A stretch of 23,532 nt of DNA, from NCBI GenBank assembly GCA_966128725.1, contig CBHYLN010000082.1:1-23532 (forward strand), given 5' to 3'. This DNA comes from JAFDZV01 sp966128725 (GTDB taxonomy: Bacteria > Bacteroidota > Ignavibacteria > OLB7). The notes under the pieces were generated by a model, which saw nothing but the letters and a program-made list of their open reading frames with translations, searched no databases and had not been told where the DNA came from. The translations under genes and the position numbers were made by a program. Below are positions 8,395-15,908 of this stretch, piece after piece. Within the stretch, counting starts at the first letter, position 1. Every line of letters starts with the position of its first letter.

Positions 8395-11300
8395 ATGAAG
8401 GGCGACTTTTCCAGATTCACATTCGACCAATCCAAGCACTACAACGGCGTGCTGATGCAGCAGGGGCGTGTGCAGCTCGATGCCGATTGGAACGAGCTTG
8501 TGGAGATCGTCTCGCATCGGCTCGACATACAGGCGGCCGATCTGATAGGCACCAGCGGCGCGCCCAAGAGCGATCCCGGGTTCGAGCTGGCCGCGCGCAG
8601 CGGGCTTGGGTTTGATGGTCGCGAGAACTTCATCGCGGTGTCGCAGGTGGTTGAGGTTGGCCTGGCCGGCGTAAGCGCGTGGACAATCGAGGCGTGGATC
8701 GAGCCGAAGCGCGGCGGCGGCGGCGGGGCGTTGTTCAGCCTTTCCGGGTACTGCACGGTGACAATCGAGATCGATGGCCGCATCTGTGTGCGTCCGGATG
8801 CCTCGGCGATGGTGCCAACCTCCGGGCCAAGCGACGCGCAGATCGAACCCCTGTACTCGGCCGTGGCCGTGCCGTTCGGCGAACGCTCGCACGTGGCGGT
8901 GTCGTGTGATTCGCGCGGCCGAAGGATTTATGTCAACGGCGTTGTTGCCGCCGAGGACACGCGCGGCATGGTGCCGCTTGGTGAAAGCGCAACGCTGATG
9001 ATCGGCGCCTCGGGCACGCTGGATACACGTTCGGCGCATTATGCCGGCGTGATCGAATCCTTCCGCGTATGGAGCAAGGCGCGCGATGCCGCTGCTGTGC
9101 GTGATGCGATGGAGCTGGATCCCAGCGACGACGAGGAGGATCTGGTCGGCTTCTGGAACTTCGCCGAAGGCGCCGGCAGCACCGTGCGCGATCGCAGCCG
9201 TTTCGCCAACGACTGCAATCTGGGCCACGGATTCCGTGGCGGCCGCCAGCCGTGGGTTCACGGCATCCGCATCGGGCGTGGCCGGTATTACGTGGACGGG
9301 CTTCTGTGCCGCAACGACGAATCGGTGGCGCTGGACGATCGATGGGGGCTGCCGCCGGAACTGGCCAAGAACGAGTGGGCGCGCGAGCCGGGCTACTACA
9401 TGGCCTACATCGATGCGTGGGAGCGCCTGGTGGTTGCCGCGCAGGACCCCGGGATCCGCGAGGTAGCCCTTGGCGGGGCCGACACGATGGCGCGCCTGCA
9501 AACCGCCTGGCAGGTGCGCCTGCTGCCGGTGAGCGGGCCGGAGCAGGTGGATTCGCGCGAGAAGCGGCTGCGGATGCTGCATGCGATGCGCCCGCACAGC
9601 CGGATGCGCGCCCAACGCGCCGCCACCACGGCCACGCTGGATAACACGCTGTACCGCGTGGAGGTTCATGATGCCGGCGGCGCCTACGGTTGGCCGCGCC
9701 ATGCGGCGCCGGGCGTTACGCCAACCCGGGTGGTGAATGTTGATGCCTCGGCGCGCCGCGTGGTAACCGAGGAATGGATCGTGGACGGCGTACCCTGGCG
9801 CCCGGGGCAGTTGCTTGAGCTGTACAGCGCGCAGACCGACGAGCAGAAGCGCCCGGGCGTGCTTGTGCGTATCGACGCCGCCAACGCCGAGGATCGTGCC
9901 CTTACGCTGGACCAGTTCCCGGCCGAGATGGTTGGCAACACCGGCCTGCGTCTGCGGCGTGTTGCAACGTTCAAGTGGGCGCGCGACAACGCGGCCATCG
10001 CGCTGCCGATCACGCCCATGCAGCATGGCAGCGCGTTGGTGAACGTGCGGCACTCGGCCGCCGATACGTTGCCGATCAACCCGGCGGACTGGGTGGAGAT
10101 CTGCGACGACGCCACCGAAATCAATCACATCGCGCAGCCGCTGTACAAGGTGATCGATATCGATCGTTCGTACATGCAGCTTACGCTGGATCGCGCCTCG
10201 GATTCGCCGATCGGCAAGGACGCAGCGCGGCATCCGCTGGTGCGGCGCTGGAGCCAGTCCGGGCGCGGCACCGCCAGCGGCAGCGCCGAACTGGTGGGCG
10301 GTGCGCTGCTGCTTACCGAGGGCCTGTGGCACGATCTGGAGTCGGGCGTGCAGGTGACGTTCGAGGCCGGGGGCTCGTACCGCAGCGGTGACTACTGGAT
10401 GATCCCCGCGCGTTCGATCACCGAGGATATCGAGTGGCCGCGCGACGGCAACAGCCCGAAGGCGATGATCCCGCACGGCGTGCGCCACGTGTACGAGCCG
10501 ATTGCCCTTGTGCACCTGCGGGGCAATCGCACGCAGATCGAGGACCTGCGCACGATCTTCTCGCCGCTTTCCGGCGGCTATCTCAGCACCACCGGAGGAT
10601 CGATCAGCGGATCGCTGCACGTGGAGAAGAATCTGGAGGTTGACGGCCACGTGCGCCTGCGAGGCAACCTGGACGCCGGCCTGGTGAGCGGAACCCTGGC
10701 CGACAGCATCGTTGGCACCCGCCAGTTGGCGGCGCGCAGCGTTACGCCGCACAAGCTGGCATACGAGGTTATCGAGAGTCTGGTGCCGGTTGGCGCGATG
10801 ATCCTGAGCGAATCGATGGTGCCGCCGGTTGGCTACGAGAACACCGGGCTTGCGCTTCCGGTGGCGCACCCGGATCCGCACTGGCACCGCGTAACCGCCA
10901 TCCCCAGCGATACGGCCGAGTGGTTCAACGCCGTGGTGGTTGGCCCCAAGGTGTATTGCTTCCTGGCCTCGGGCGAAACCTGGGAGTACGACATCCTGAA
11001 AAACTGGTGGCTGCCCAAGTGCGAGATGCCCGCCCCCAGGCGTGGATTTGGCGCGGCGACAATCAACGGGCTTGTGTACGTGGTGGGCGGGCAGTACCAA
11101 CACGGCGCCGAAAGCGGTCGCCTGGATGTGTACGACCCCCAGAGCGACACCTGGAGCACGCTGGCGGAAATGCCGACCGCGCGACGCTCGCCGGCGGTTG
11201 CCGTTGCCGGCGGCAAGCTGTACGTCATCGGCGGCGAACGCCGCGCCTGGTACGGCCAGCGAAGCGTACGGGCCAATGAGATGTTCGATCCGGAAACCAA

Positions 11301-11796
11301 CAGCTGGTTCCACTGCAAGCCGATGAAGCGCGCCCGCGCCGCGTTTGGCGTGGCGGAGTCGCATGGCGGTATCTACGCGATCGGCGGCTCGCGCCGGTGG
11401 TTCTTCTTCTTCACGCGCGCGCTGCGTACCAACCACATGTACGATCCCGGCGTAAACCAATGGGTGCGTCGCCGCCCGATGCCAACCGCCCGATACGATG
11501 GTGGGGTTTGCACCGTGAACAACCACGTGTACGCCATTGGCGGCCATGGCCGGCACGGCATCGTGGGCACCAGCGAGGAATACGAGCCGGATGCCGACAA
11601 GTGGGTGCGCCGCACGCCGTTGCCGGTGCCCAGGCGCGACCTGGTGGTGCGCGATATGCACGGGCGCATTCTGGTGATGGGCGGTGTGACCCCCAACGGC
11701 CGTACCAACGGATTTGAGGAGACGGCGTTGATGGCCCGGTTGTATGTGCACAAGCGAGGGGAATACGGCAGGGCGGAGTATCTGCTGGAAGAATAA
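8395..11796 (+). CDS. DUF6519-type tail protein with LamG-like insert and C-terminal Kelch repeats
   Basis: A 1133-residue protein. It begins MKGDFSRFTFDQSKHYNGV and continues QQGRVQLDADWNELVEI, a signature I recall from DUF6519 proteins next to eCIS baseplate genes. Residues about 72-258 resemble a LamG/concanavalin-type domain (AWTIEAWIEPK, RRIYVNGVVAAEDTRG, YAGVIESFRVWSKARD, LVGFWNFAEGAGSTVRDRS). The parent domain resumes at about 282 (GRGRYYVDGLLC). Around 728-790 there is a fibre-like stretch (TTGGSISGSLHVEKNLEVDG, then TRQLAARSVTPHKLA). Residues about 836-1102 hold Kelch units (LVYVVGGQ, LYVIGGERR, IYAIGGSRR, VYAIGGHGR, ILVMGGVTP) paired with NxW-type strands. The start is chosen by RBS and homology. 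It probably displays recognition domains at the particle tip or fibre, which is inference. Confidence 0.85.
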   Translation: MKGDFSRFTFDQSKHYNGVLMQQGRVQLDADWNELVEIVSHRLDIQAADLIGTSGAPKSDPGFELAARSGLGFDGRENFIAVSQVVEVGLAGVSAWTIEAWIEPKRGGGGGALFSLSGYCTVTIEIDGRICVRPDASAMVPTSGPSDAQIEPLYSAVAVPFGERSHVAVSCDSRGRRIYVNGVVAAEDTRGMVPLGESATLMIGASGTLDTRSAHYAGVIESFRVWSKARDAAAVRDAMELDPSDDEEDLVGFWNFAEGAGSTVRDRSRFANDCNLGHGFRGGRQPWVHGIRIGRGRYYVDGLLCRNDESVALDDRWGLPPELAKNEWAREPGYYMAYIDAWERLVVAAQDPGIREVALGGADTMARLQTAWQVRLLPVSGPEQVDSREKRLRMLHAMRPHSRMRAQRAATTATLDNTLYRVEVHDAGGAYGWPRHAAPGVTPTRVVNVDASARRVVTEEWIVDGVPWRPGQLLELYSAQTDEQKRPGVLVRIDAANAEDRALTLDQFPAEMVGNTGLRLRRVATFKWARDNAAIALPITPMQHGSALVNVRHSAADTLPINPADWVEICDDATEINHIAQPLYKVIDIDRSYMQLTLDRASDSPIGKDAARHPLVRRWSQSGRGTASGSAELVGGALLLTEGLWHDLESGVQVTFEAGGSYRSGDYWMIPARSITEDIEWPRDGNSPKAMIPHGVRHVYEPIALVHLRGNRTQIEDLRTIFSPLSGGYLSTTGGSISGSLHVEKNLEVDGHVRLRGNLDAGLVSGTLADSIVGTRQLAARSVTPHKLAYEVIESLVPVGAMILSESMVPPVGYENTGLALPVAHPDPHWHRVTAIPSDTAEWFNAVVVGPKVYCFLASGETWEYDILKNWWLPKCEMPAPRRGFGAATINGLVYVVGGQYQHGAESGRLDVYDPQSDTWSTLAEMPTARRSPAVAVAGGKLYVIGGERRAWYGQRSVRANEMFDPETNSWFHCKPMKRARAAFGVAESHGGIYAIGGSRRWFFFFTRALRTNHMYDPGVNQWVRRRPMPTARYDGGVCTVNNHVYAIGGHGRHGIVGTSEEYEPDADKWVRRTPLPVPRRDLVVRDMHGRILVMGGVTPNGRTNGFEETALMARLYVHKRGEYGRAEYLLEE

Positions 11797-11830
11797 CGCC
11801 CGATGGCGTTGCGCCCGCCGCGGGCGGGCG
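11795..11830 (+). terminator. Two tandem hairpins after the DUF6519-like gene (no T-run)
   Basis: AACGCC-CGAT-GGCGTT (11795-11810) overlaps the stop codon. It is followed by CGCCCGCC-GCG-GGCGGGCG (11812-11830), a perfect 8-bp stem. Neither is followed by a T-run, so this may attenuate read-through or protect the mRNA end rather than end transcription fully. Confidence 0.4.
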
Positions 11831-11895
11831 ATGGTTCCCTTCCCCGGAATCGAAGCGAGAGATTTAACACGTAATAAACACAACGGTGAACGGCC

Positions 11896-12879
11896 GTGGC
11901 ACTCTACTTCTCCATACAGCGCTGGCAGATGTTTCTGTTCCTGGTGCTGGCCGCGCTGCTTGGCGCCGCGCTGGTGATCCTGGGCTATCTGCTCTGCACC
12001 GACAAGATGGCCGCGGGCGGCACCAAGGATTCCATCTCGATTGCCGGCATCCATATCCCGGGCGAGCCCAAAAACGCCGCCGGCCACGCGGCCGATTCCG
12101 GTGACCGCGCCGTTATGCCGCCCGTGGTTGTGCCCGGCGGCAGCCCTGCAACCCCCGCGGGCGGAAGCCCTGCCGCCGCCGCTGGTGGCAGCCCGGCCGC
12201 GTCGGACGCAACCGACAAGGACAGCGACACCGCCAAGCCGCTGCCGCCGTATGCTTGCGGCGTGGATGTTTCGCACTACGACGGCCCCATCCGCTGGACC
12301 GCCGTGCGCGGCAACGGCATCAGCTTCGCGTTGATCAAGGCAACCGAGAGTGTGGACCTGATCGATACGCTGTATCGCTTCAACTGGCTGGAGTCGCGCG
12401 GTGCCGGCCTTACGCGCGGGGCCTATCATTTCTTCGATCCCGAGTCCGATCCCGTGGCGCAGGCGCAGTTCTTCCTGGACAACGTCGCGCTGGATTCGGC
12501 CGACCTGCCGCCGATTCTCGACGTGGAGATATCCAGCGGCGTGGACAACGTGACGCTGATCTCGCGCGTGCAGACCTGGCTGACCACCGTGGAGCTCAAG
12601 TGTGGTCGCCGACCCATCATCTACACCGATGCGGCCTTCTGGAACGCGCACATGACCGGCAACTTCACGCGCTACGCCCTGTGGATCGCCGATTGGAACG
12701 TTACGGCGCCGCGCCTGCCGGTTGGATGGGGCCGGTGGCAGTTCTGGCAATACAGCGAACGCGGTCGTGTGGCGGGCATCAAAAACCTTGTGGACCTGAA
12801 CTACTTCAACGGCGGTGTTGGCAAACTGCTGGCCTATGTGGCCATCAGCAGCGGCAGGGGGGTGGGCGGTCTTAACTGA
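11896..12879 (+). CDS. Membrane-anchored GH25 muramidase (lysozyme)
   Basis: A 327-residue protein. Residues about 12-34 form one hydrophobic segment (FLFLVLAALLGAALVILGYL) with basic residues just before it, so it is likely an inner-membrane anchor with the rest outside the cytoplasm. A Pro/Ala/Gly-rich linker with three GGSPA units follows to about residue 117. The GH25 domain then starts at GVDVSHYDG (Asp124) and contains GAYHFFDPESDP, the catalytic-type DVE (Asp209, Glu211), RRPIIYTDAAFW and WIADWN. GH25 enzymes cut the MurNAc-GlcNAc bond of peptidoglycan. It lies 99 bases after the DUF6519-like gene in the same direction, so it probably serves the injection system by wall passage, particle release or anchoring. 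The GTG start is weakly supported; ATG 11929 is an alternative but would remove residues before the anchor. Confidence 0.85.
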   Translation: MALYFSIQRWQMFLFLVLAALLGAALVILGYLLCTDKMAAGGTKDSISIAGIHIPGEPKNAAGHAADSGDRAVMPPVVVPGGSPATPAGGSPAAAAGGSPAASDATDKDSDTAKPLPPYACGVDVSHYDGPIRWTAVRGNGISFALIKATESVDLIDTLYRFNWLESRGAGLTRGAYHFFDPESDPVAQAQFFLDNVALDSADLPPILDVEISSGVDNVTLISRVQTWLTTVELKCGRRPIIYTDAAFWNAHMTGNFTRYALWIADWNVTAPRLPVGWGRWQFWQYSERGRVAGIKNLVDLNYFNGGVGKLLAYVAISSGRGVGGLN

Positions 12880-12901
12880 GGTGCGCACACCGCTGCAAAC
12901 C

Positions 12902-12919
12902 GGCCCCCCGCCGGGGGCC
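12902..12919 (+). other. GC-rich hairpin after the GH25 gene
   Basis: GGCCCCC-CGCC-GGGGGCC forms a 7-bp perfect stem 22 bases after the lysozyme stop and ahead of the stronger hairpin at 12944. No T-run follows. Confidence 0.4.
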
Positions 12920-12943
12920 AGAGCGGGCATACACTGTACACAC

Positions 12944-12978
12944 AACGAGCACGGCGCCAATGCGCCGTGCTCGTTTTC
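12944..12978 (+). terminator. Strong hairpin terminator ending the injection-system cluster
   Basis: AACGAGCACGGCGC (12944-12957) and GCGCCGTGCTCGTT (12962-12975) form a perfect 14-bp stem with loop CAAT, followed by TTC. It lies between the plus-strand lysozyme and the convergent minus-strand gene ending at 13024, so it may serve both. The T-run is better on the plus strand. Confidence 0.75.
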
Positions 12979-13023
12979 GTTCTACTGCTGTCACAGGGCT
13001 TCTTTCAGGTCACTGCCCCTGCC

Positions 13024-13545
13024 TCAGGCCGTCCCTGCCTCGGCGGCGTCCTGCAGATCAAAGGCGCGCGCGTGCCAGGCTTCGCCGGCGGGGCGTTCCC
13101 AGCGTCCGGCGTCGACGTCGGCCACGCGCTGCGCGGTGCGGTCGAACACGATCGTGTCGCGCGATACCGTGCCTGCCACGGCCATCTCGGCAAATGCATC
13201 GCGTGTTGTGCAGTGCACGCCGTCGGTGGCGCGGTACGCGATATCGGGGCTGTCCACCAGCTCGATCCCCATCGTTCCGCCAATGCGTGCCAGCTCGTGC
13301 ACAAGGCTGTCGATCGAGCAGCCGGAGGGGGGCAGGCGCGATTCGTCCACGCCCAGCAGCAGGAACTGATTGTACCGAAGCTGGTAGCCGGCGGTCAGAT
13401 CGCGGCGATGCGCCGCCCACGACTGCAGGAACGTCTCCAGTTCGGCGCGGAGCTGCGTGGTTTCCGTTTCGTTCAGGGTGCGCTCGGCGTGGAACGTCCA
13501 CAGTCGTGAATCGCCGGGCAGTTGTTCAAAGGGGACAAGGCTCAT
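13024..13545 (-). CDS. Conserved Bacteroidota protein of unknown function ('ABC transporter ATPase' misnomer family)
   Basis: A 173-residue cytoplasmic protein with no signal peptide or membrane segment. The pattern FEQLPGDSRLWTFHAERTL, LETFLQSWAAHRRDLTAGYQ, RYNQFLLLGVDE, GCSIDSLVHE (residues 75-84), TIVFDRT and W-x-x-P-A-x-E-A-W-H (149-158) is a family I recognise from Bacteroidota genomes, where it is often labelled 'ABC transporter ATPase'. There is no Walker A or ABC signature here, so the label is not supported and the function is unknown. The frame runs upstream to 13692, but the family N-terminus fits ATG 13545; the upstream 49 codons look non-coding. It converges on the injection-system cluster and appears to be a single-gene unit. 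Confidence 0.85.
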   Translation of the reverse strand: MSLVPFEQLPGDSRLWTFHAERTLNETETTQLRAELETFLQSWAAHRRDLTAGYQLRYNQFLLLGVDESRLPPSGCSIDSLVHELARIGGTMGIELVDSPDIAYRATDGVHCTTRDAFAEMAVAGTVSRDTIVFDRTAQRVADVDAGRWERPAGEAWHARAFDLQDAAEAGTA

Positions 13546-13767
13546 GTCATCACCATCTTCATCGTTGATAATCGCGGTATGCGATATGAAGAACGTATTG
13601 CCGGCCCGGGTGTTGCGTTTGAATGTGCAAGCGCGGTGCCGACCGGATTGCGCCAACAGGAAGTGCCGGCCGTACGCGCACCACGCGCGCACATGCCGGC
13701 ACTGCTGTATTACTCCGATTGCCGTGTTTCCGGCTGCTTAGCGGTCTGTTGAAATAGCTCAGTACCT

Positions 13768-13789
13768 CAGACTGTTCAACAACAGTCTG
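13768..13789 (-). terminator. Hairpin directly after the ald stop codon
   Basis: CAGACTGTT (13768-13776) and AACAGTCTG (13781-13789) form a 9-bp perfect stem with a 4-base loop, touching the stop codon at 13790-13792. The T-run beyond it on the minus strand is poor. Confidence 0.6.
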
Positions 13790-14905
13790 CTAGGCCAGCG
13801 CTACTTCCGGGGCGGTGTACGGCATGTCGAACGCCTCGGCAACGCCCTGATGGGTTACCACGCCGTCGATCACGTTCAGGCCCGGCAACAGCTCGGCGTT
13901 CTGGCGAAGCGCGTCGCGGTAGCCCAGGTCCGCCAACTGCAGCATGTACGGCAGCGTGGCGTTGGTAAGGCCGATCGTGGAGGTAAACGGCACCGCGCCC
14001 GGCATGTTGGCCACGCAGTAATGCACCACGCCGTCGATCACGTACGTGGGATCGGCATGGGTTGTTGGGCGGGTGGTTTCGATGCAGCCGCCCTGATCAA
14101 CCGATACGTCCACAATCACCGAGCCCTCGCGCATTTCCGGGAGCATCTCGCGGGTAACCAGGTACGGGGCCTTGGCGCCCGGGATCAACACGGCGCCGAT
14201 CACCAGGTCCGCCTGGCGAACCGCCTCGCGGATGGCGTGCGGCGTGGACATCATCGTCTGCGTGTTGCGCGGCATCACGTCATCCAGGTACCGCAGGCGA
14301 TACAGGTCGCGGTCGACAATGGTGACGCGCGCGCCAAAACCGGCGGCGATCTTCGCCGCGTTGGTGCCCACAACACCGCCGCCGAGCACCAGCACATCGG
14401 CCGGACGCGTGCCCGGGATACCGCCAAGCAGAACGCCGCGGCCGCCCATCGTCTTCTCCAGATACTTGGCGCCTTCCTGCGGGGCCATGCGGCCGGCAAC
14501 TTCCGACATCGGAATCAGCAGGGGCAGCGAACGATCGGCGCGCTGCACGGTCTCGTAGGCGATCGCCACGGACTTGCTGGCGATGATCGCCTCGGTAAGC
14601 TCGCGGCTGGCCGCGAAGTGGAAGTAGGTGAACAGGATCTGGCCCGGGCGGATCAGGCCGTATTCCGGCGTGATCGGCTCCTTCACCTTGACGATCATGT
14701 CCGCTTCGCCGTAGACATCGGCCGGTGTGGCAACCATCGTTGCGCCAACACGGATGTAGTCATCATCGCGGAAGCCGGAGCCCACGCCAGCGTTGGTTTC
14801 AACGAGGACGGTGTGGCCATTCTTTACCAGCAGCTCGACACCGGAAGGAACAACGCCGACACGGTTCTCGTTCGGCTTGATTTCGCGAGGTACCCCGATT
14901 TTCAT
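13790..14905 (-). CDS. ald: Alanine dehydrogenase (EC 1.4.1.1)
   Basis: 371 residues, the usual length for the family. The enzyme converts L-alanine, NAD+ and water to pyruvate, ammonia and NADH in the cytoplasm, and links amino-acid nitrogen to carbon metabolism. The N-terminus MKIGVPREIKPNENRVG is typical. Counting residues gives Arg15, Lys75, His96 and Asp270, the same numbering as the substrate-binding and catalytic residues known from the Mycobacterium tuberculosis enzyme. The NAD-binding loop GGGVVGTNAAKIAAGFGA lies at about 175-192, with Asp198 (IVDRD) at the end of the second strand. Start ATG 14905 gives the full N-terminus. It is a single-gene unit, ended by the hairpin at 13768 and preceded by an unusually long structured leader. 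Confidence 0.97.
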   Translation of the reverse strand: MKIGVPREIKPNENRVGVVPSGVELLVKNGHTVLVETNAGVGSGFRDDDYIRVGATMVATPADVYGEADMIVKVKEPITPEYGLIRPGQILFTYFHFAASRELTEAIIASKSVAIAYETVQRADRSLPLLIPMSEVAGRMAPQEGAKYLEKTMGGRGVLLGGIPGTRPADVLVLGGGVVGTNAAKIAAGFGARVTIVDRDLYRLRYLDDVMPRNTQTMMSTPHAIREAVRQADLVIGAVLIPGAKAPYLVTREMLPEMREGSVIVDVSVDQGGCIETTRPTTHADPTYVIDGVVHYCVANMPGAVPFTSTIGLTNATLPYMLQLADLGYRDALRQNAELLPGLNVIDGVVTHQGVAEAFDMPYTAPEVALA

Positions 14906-15086
14906 TGGTTGAGGTCTGTACTTGTTGGAAGGTATGAACTAGAGATCAGGTCGCGATCGAGTGCCGCCAGGGCGGCCACGGCGCCGGAGCCGGGCGGCTC
15001 CGTTGTTTCCATGGCAGTTGTTGTGCCGGTTGTTTTCCGGCGTGCCGCACGTTGTGCAACGCTTGGCCCGCGCGTAAGTGGAAACA
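14906..15086 (-). promoter_or_regulatory. Long structured 5' leader of ald
   Basis: If transcription starts just after the -7 box at 15093-15100, ald has a leader of about 180 bases. It can form CGGAGCC-GGGC-GGCTCCG (14985-15002), a GCCGG/CCGGC hairpin around 15025-15041 and CGTTG/CAACG around 15050-15061. I recognise no known riboswitch class in it. There is no clear Shine-Dalgarno sequence before ATG 14905. Confidence 0.4.
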
Positions 15087-15092
15087 GACCCG

Positions 15093-15100
15093 CAAATATA
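15093..15100 (-). promoter_or_regulatory. Bacteroidota-type -7 promoter box, probably for ald
   Basis: On the minus strand the sequence is TATATTTG, an exact match to the Bacteroidota -7 consensus TAnnTTTG, placed just after the upstream gene's terminator. A clear -33 TTG element at about 19 bases was not seen, so this rests on the -7 box and position. Confidence 0.5.
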
Positions 15101-15115
15101 GGCGAACCGGATGTG

Positions 15116-15151
15116 AAAAAGCCCATCCATCTGGCAGATGAACGGGCTTTT
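15116..15151 (-). terminator. Rho-independent terminator of the bacilliredoxin gene
   Basis: On the minus strand GCCCGTTCATCT-GCC-AGATGGATGGGC pairs over 12 positions (two G-T pairs) and is followed by TTTTT; AAAA precedes it, so it can work in both directions. It starts 15 bases after the stop at 15167. Confidence 0.85.
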
Positions 15152-15166
15152 CGAATCCTGGCGACG

Positions 15167-15598
15167 TTACGCCTTCACCGCGCAATGGGTGTCGAAGGCG
15201 TCGATAAGGTTCTGGGCAATCATTTCGGCCGTGCGACCCTCGATGTGATGGCGCGGGATCATGTGCACCACCTTGCCGTCGCGCATCAACGCGATCTGCG
15301 GCGACGACGGCGGAAAGCCGAGGAAGTAGTCGCGCGCGCGCTGCGTGGCCTCGCGGTCCTGCCCGGCGAACACCGAAACGGTGCGGTCAGGGAGGGTGTC
15401 GTGCGCCAATGCCAGGCGAAGCGCCGGGCGGGCGCTGCCGGCCGCGCAACCGCATACCGAATTGACGAACACCAGCGTTGTCCCCGGCTGGGTGATCGCG
15501 GTGTCAACATCCTCGGGCGTGCGAAGCTCGGTGACGCCAAGGCTGGTAACCTCGTCGCGCATCGGCTGTACCAGCGTCGGATCATACATGGGTAGCAT
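15167..15598 (-). CDS. BrxA/BrxB-family bacilliredoxin (YphP/YqiW type)
   Basis: 143 residues, close to the usual 144. The active-site motif VNSVCGCAAGSARP gives Cys49-Gly50-Cys51, the CGC pair of bacilliredoxins; ETRP-like flanking and PRHHIEGRTAEMI near the C-terminus also fit the family. In Bacillus these thioredoxin-fold proteins remove bacillithiol from oxidised protein thiols. In Bacteroidota the family also occurs, so a role in low-molecular-weight thiol redox repair is likely but not shown here. Start ATG 15598 has AGGAGAG five bases upstream; an ATG three codons further in is less well placed. Single-gene unit with its own -7 box and terminator. Confidence 0.92.
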   Translation of the reverse strand: MLPMYDPTLVQPMRDEVTSLGVTELRTPEDVDTAITQPGTTLVFVNSVCGCAAGSARPALRLALAHDTLPDRTVSVFAGQDREATQRARDYFLGFPPSSPQIALMRDGKVVHMIPRHHIEGRTAEMIAQNLIDAFDTHCAVKA

Positions 15599-15603
15599 CG
15601 GGA

Positions 15604-15610
15604 CTCTCCT
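15604..15610 (-). promoter_or_regulatory. Ribosome binding site of the bacilliredoxin gene
   Basis: AGGAGAG on the minus strand, 5 bases before ATG 15598. It is one of the few strong Shine-Dalgarno sequences in the window and decides between ATG 15598 and ATG 15589. Confidence 0.75.
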
Positions 15611-15686
15611 GTATCGTGTCGGTTAGGTTCTTGATGACGATCGTTCCGGAATTCGACGTTGTTGAGGGCAACGCTCAGACAATCCC

Positions 15687-15694
15687 CAAACTTA
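15687..15694 (-). promoter_or_regulatory. Bacteroidota-type -7 promoter box, probably for the bacilliredoxin gene
   Basis: Minus-strand TAAGTTTG matches TAnnTTTG exactly and lies about 90 bases upstream of the start, with CGTTG/CAACG able to pair in the leader (15657-15673). The -33 element is unclear. The rest of the 310-base gap 15599-15908 must also hold the divergent ppk1 promoter, for which I see no confident box. Confidence 0.5.
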
Positions 15695-15908
15695 CGGCGT
15701 GCCGGGTAGACGATGAAAGGCATTCGGCGCGTGTAATACATCCTCATAACTGAGAGTTTACTTGCCTTGGCGCATCTGGTGCGCTAGCTTCAAGCTCCGC
15801 CGGCTGCCAACTCCCGTGCATCACACGGCGCGATCCCGGCCTTCGGTTTGTTGCCGGGGCATTTGCCGCTTGTTGTTGCACGGCACGATCAACCTACACC
15901 TCTGTTTT

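Noticed and set aside
8317..12960. 1547-codon open frame on the minus strand opposite the DUF6519-like and GH25 genes
   Set aside because: It is a GC-driven shadow of well-supported plus-strand genes. Its translation is rich in Arg, His, Gly and Ala with no recognisable domain.
13546..13692. 49-codon upstream extension of the conserved unknown at 13024-13545
   Set aside because: The family N-terminus fits ATG 13545, and the upstream codons look non-coding.
13850..15595. 581-codon plus-strand frame opposite ald and the bacilliredoxin gene
   Set aside because: It runs across two well-identified minus-strand genes and their promoter and terminator; the composition is that of an antisense shadow.
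15762..15908. N-terminal extension of ppk1 from a TTG codon
   Set aside because: The 49 residues are Arg/Cys-rich and unlike a protein start; the region also has to hold divergent promoters.
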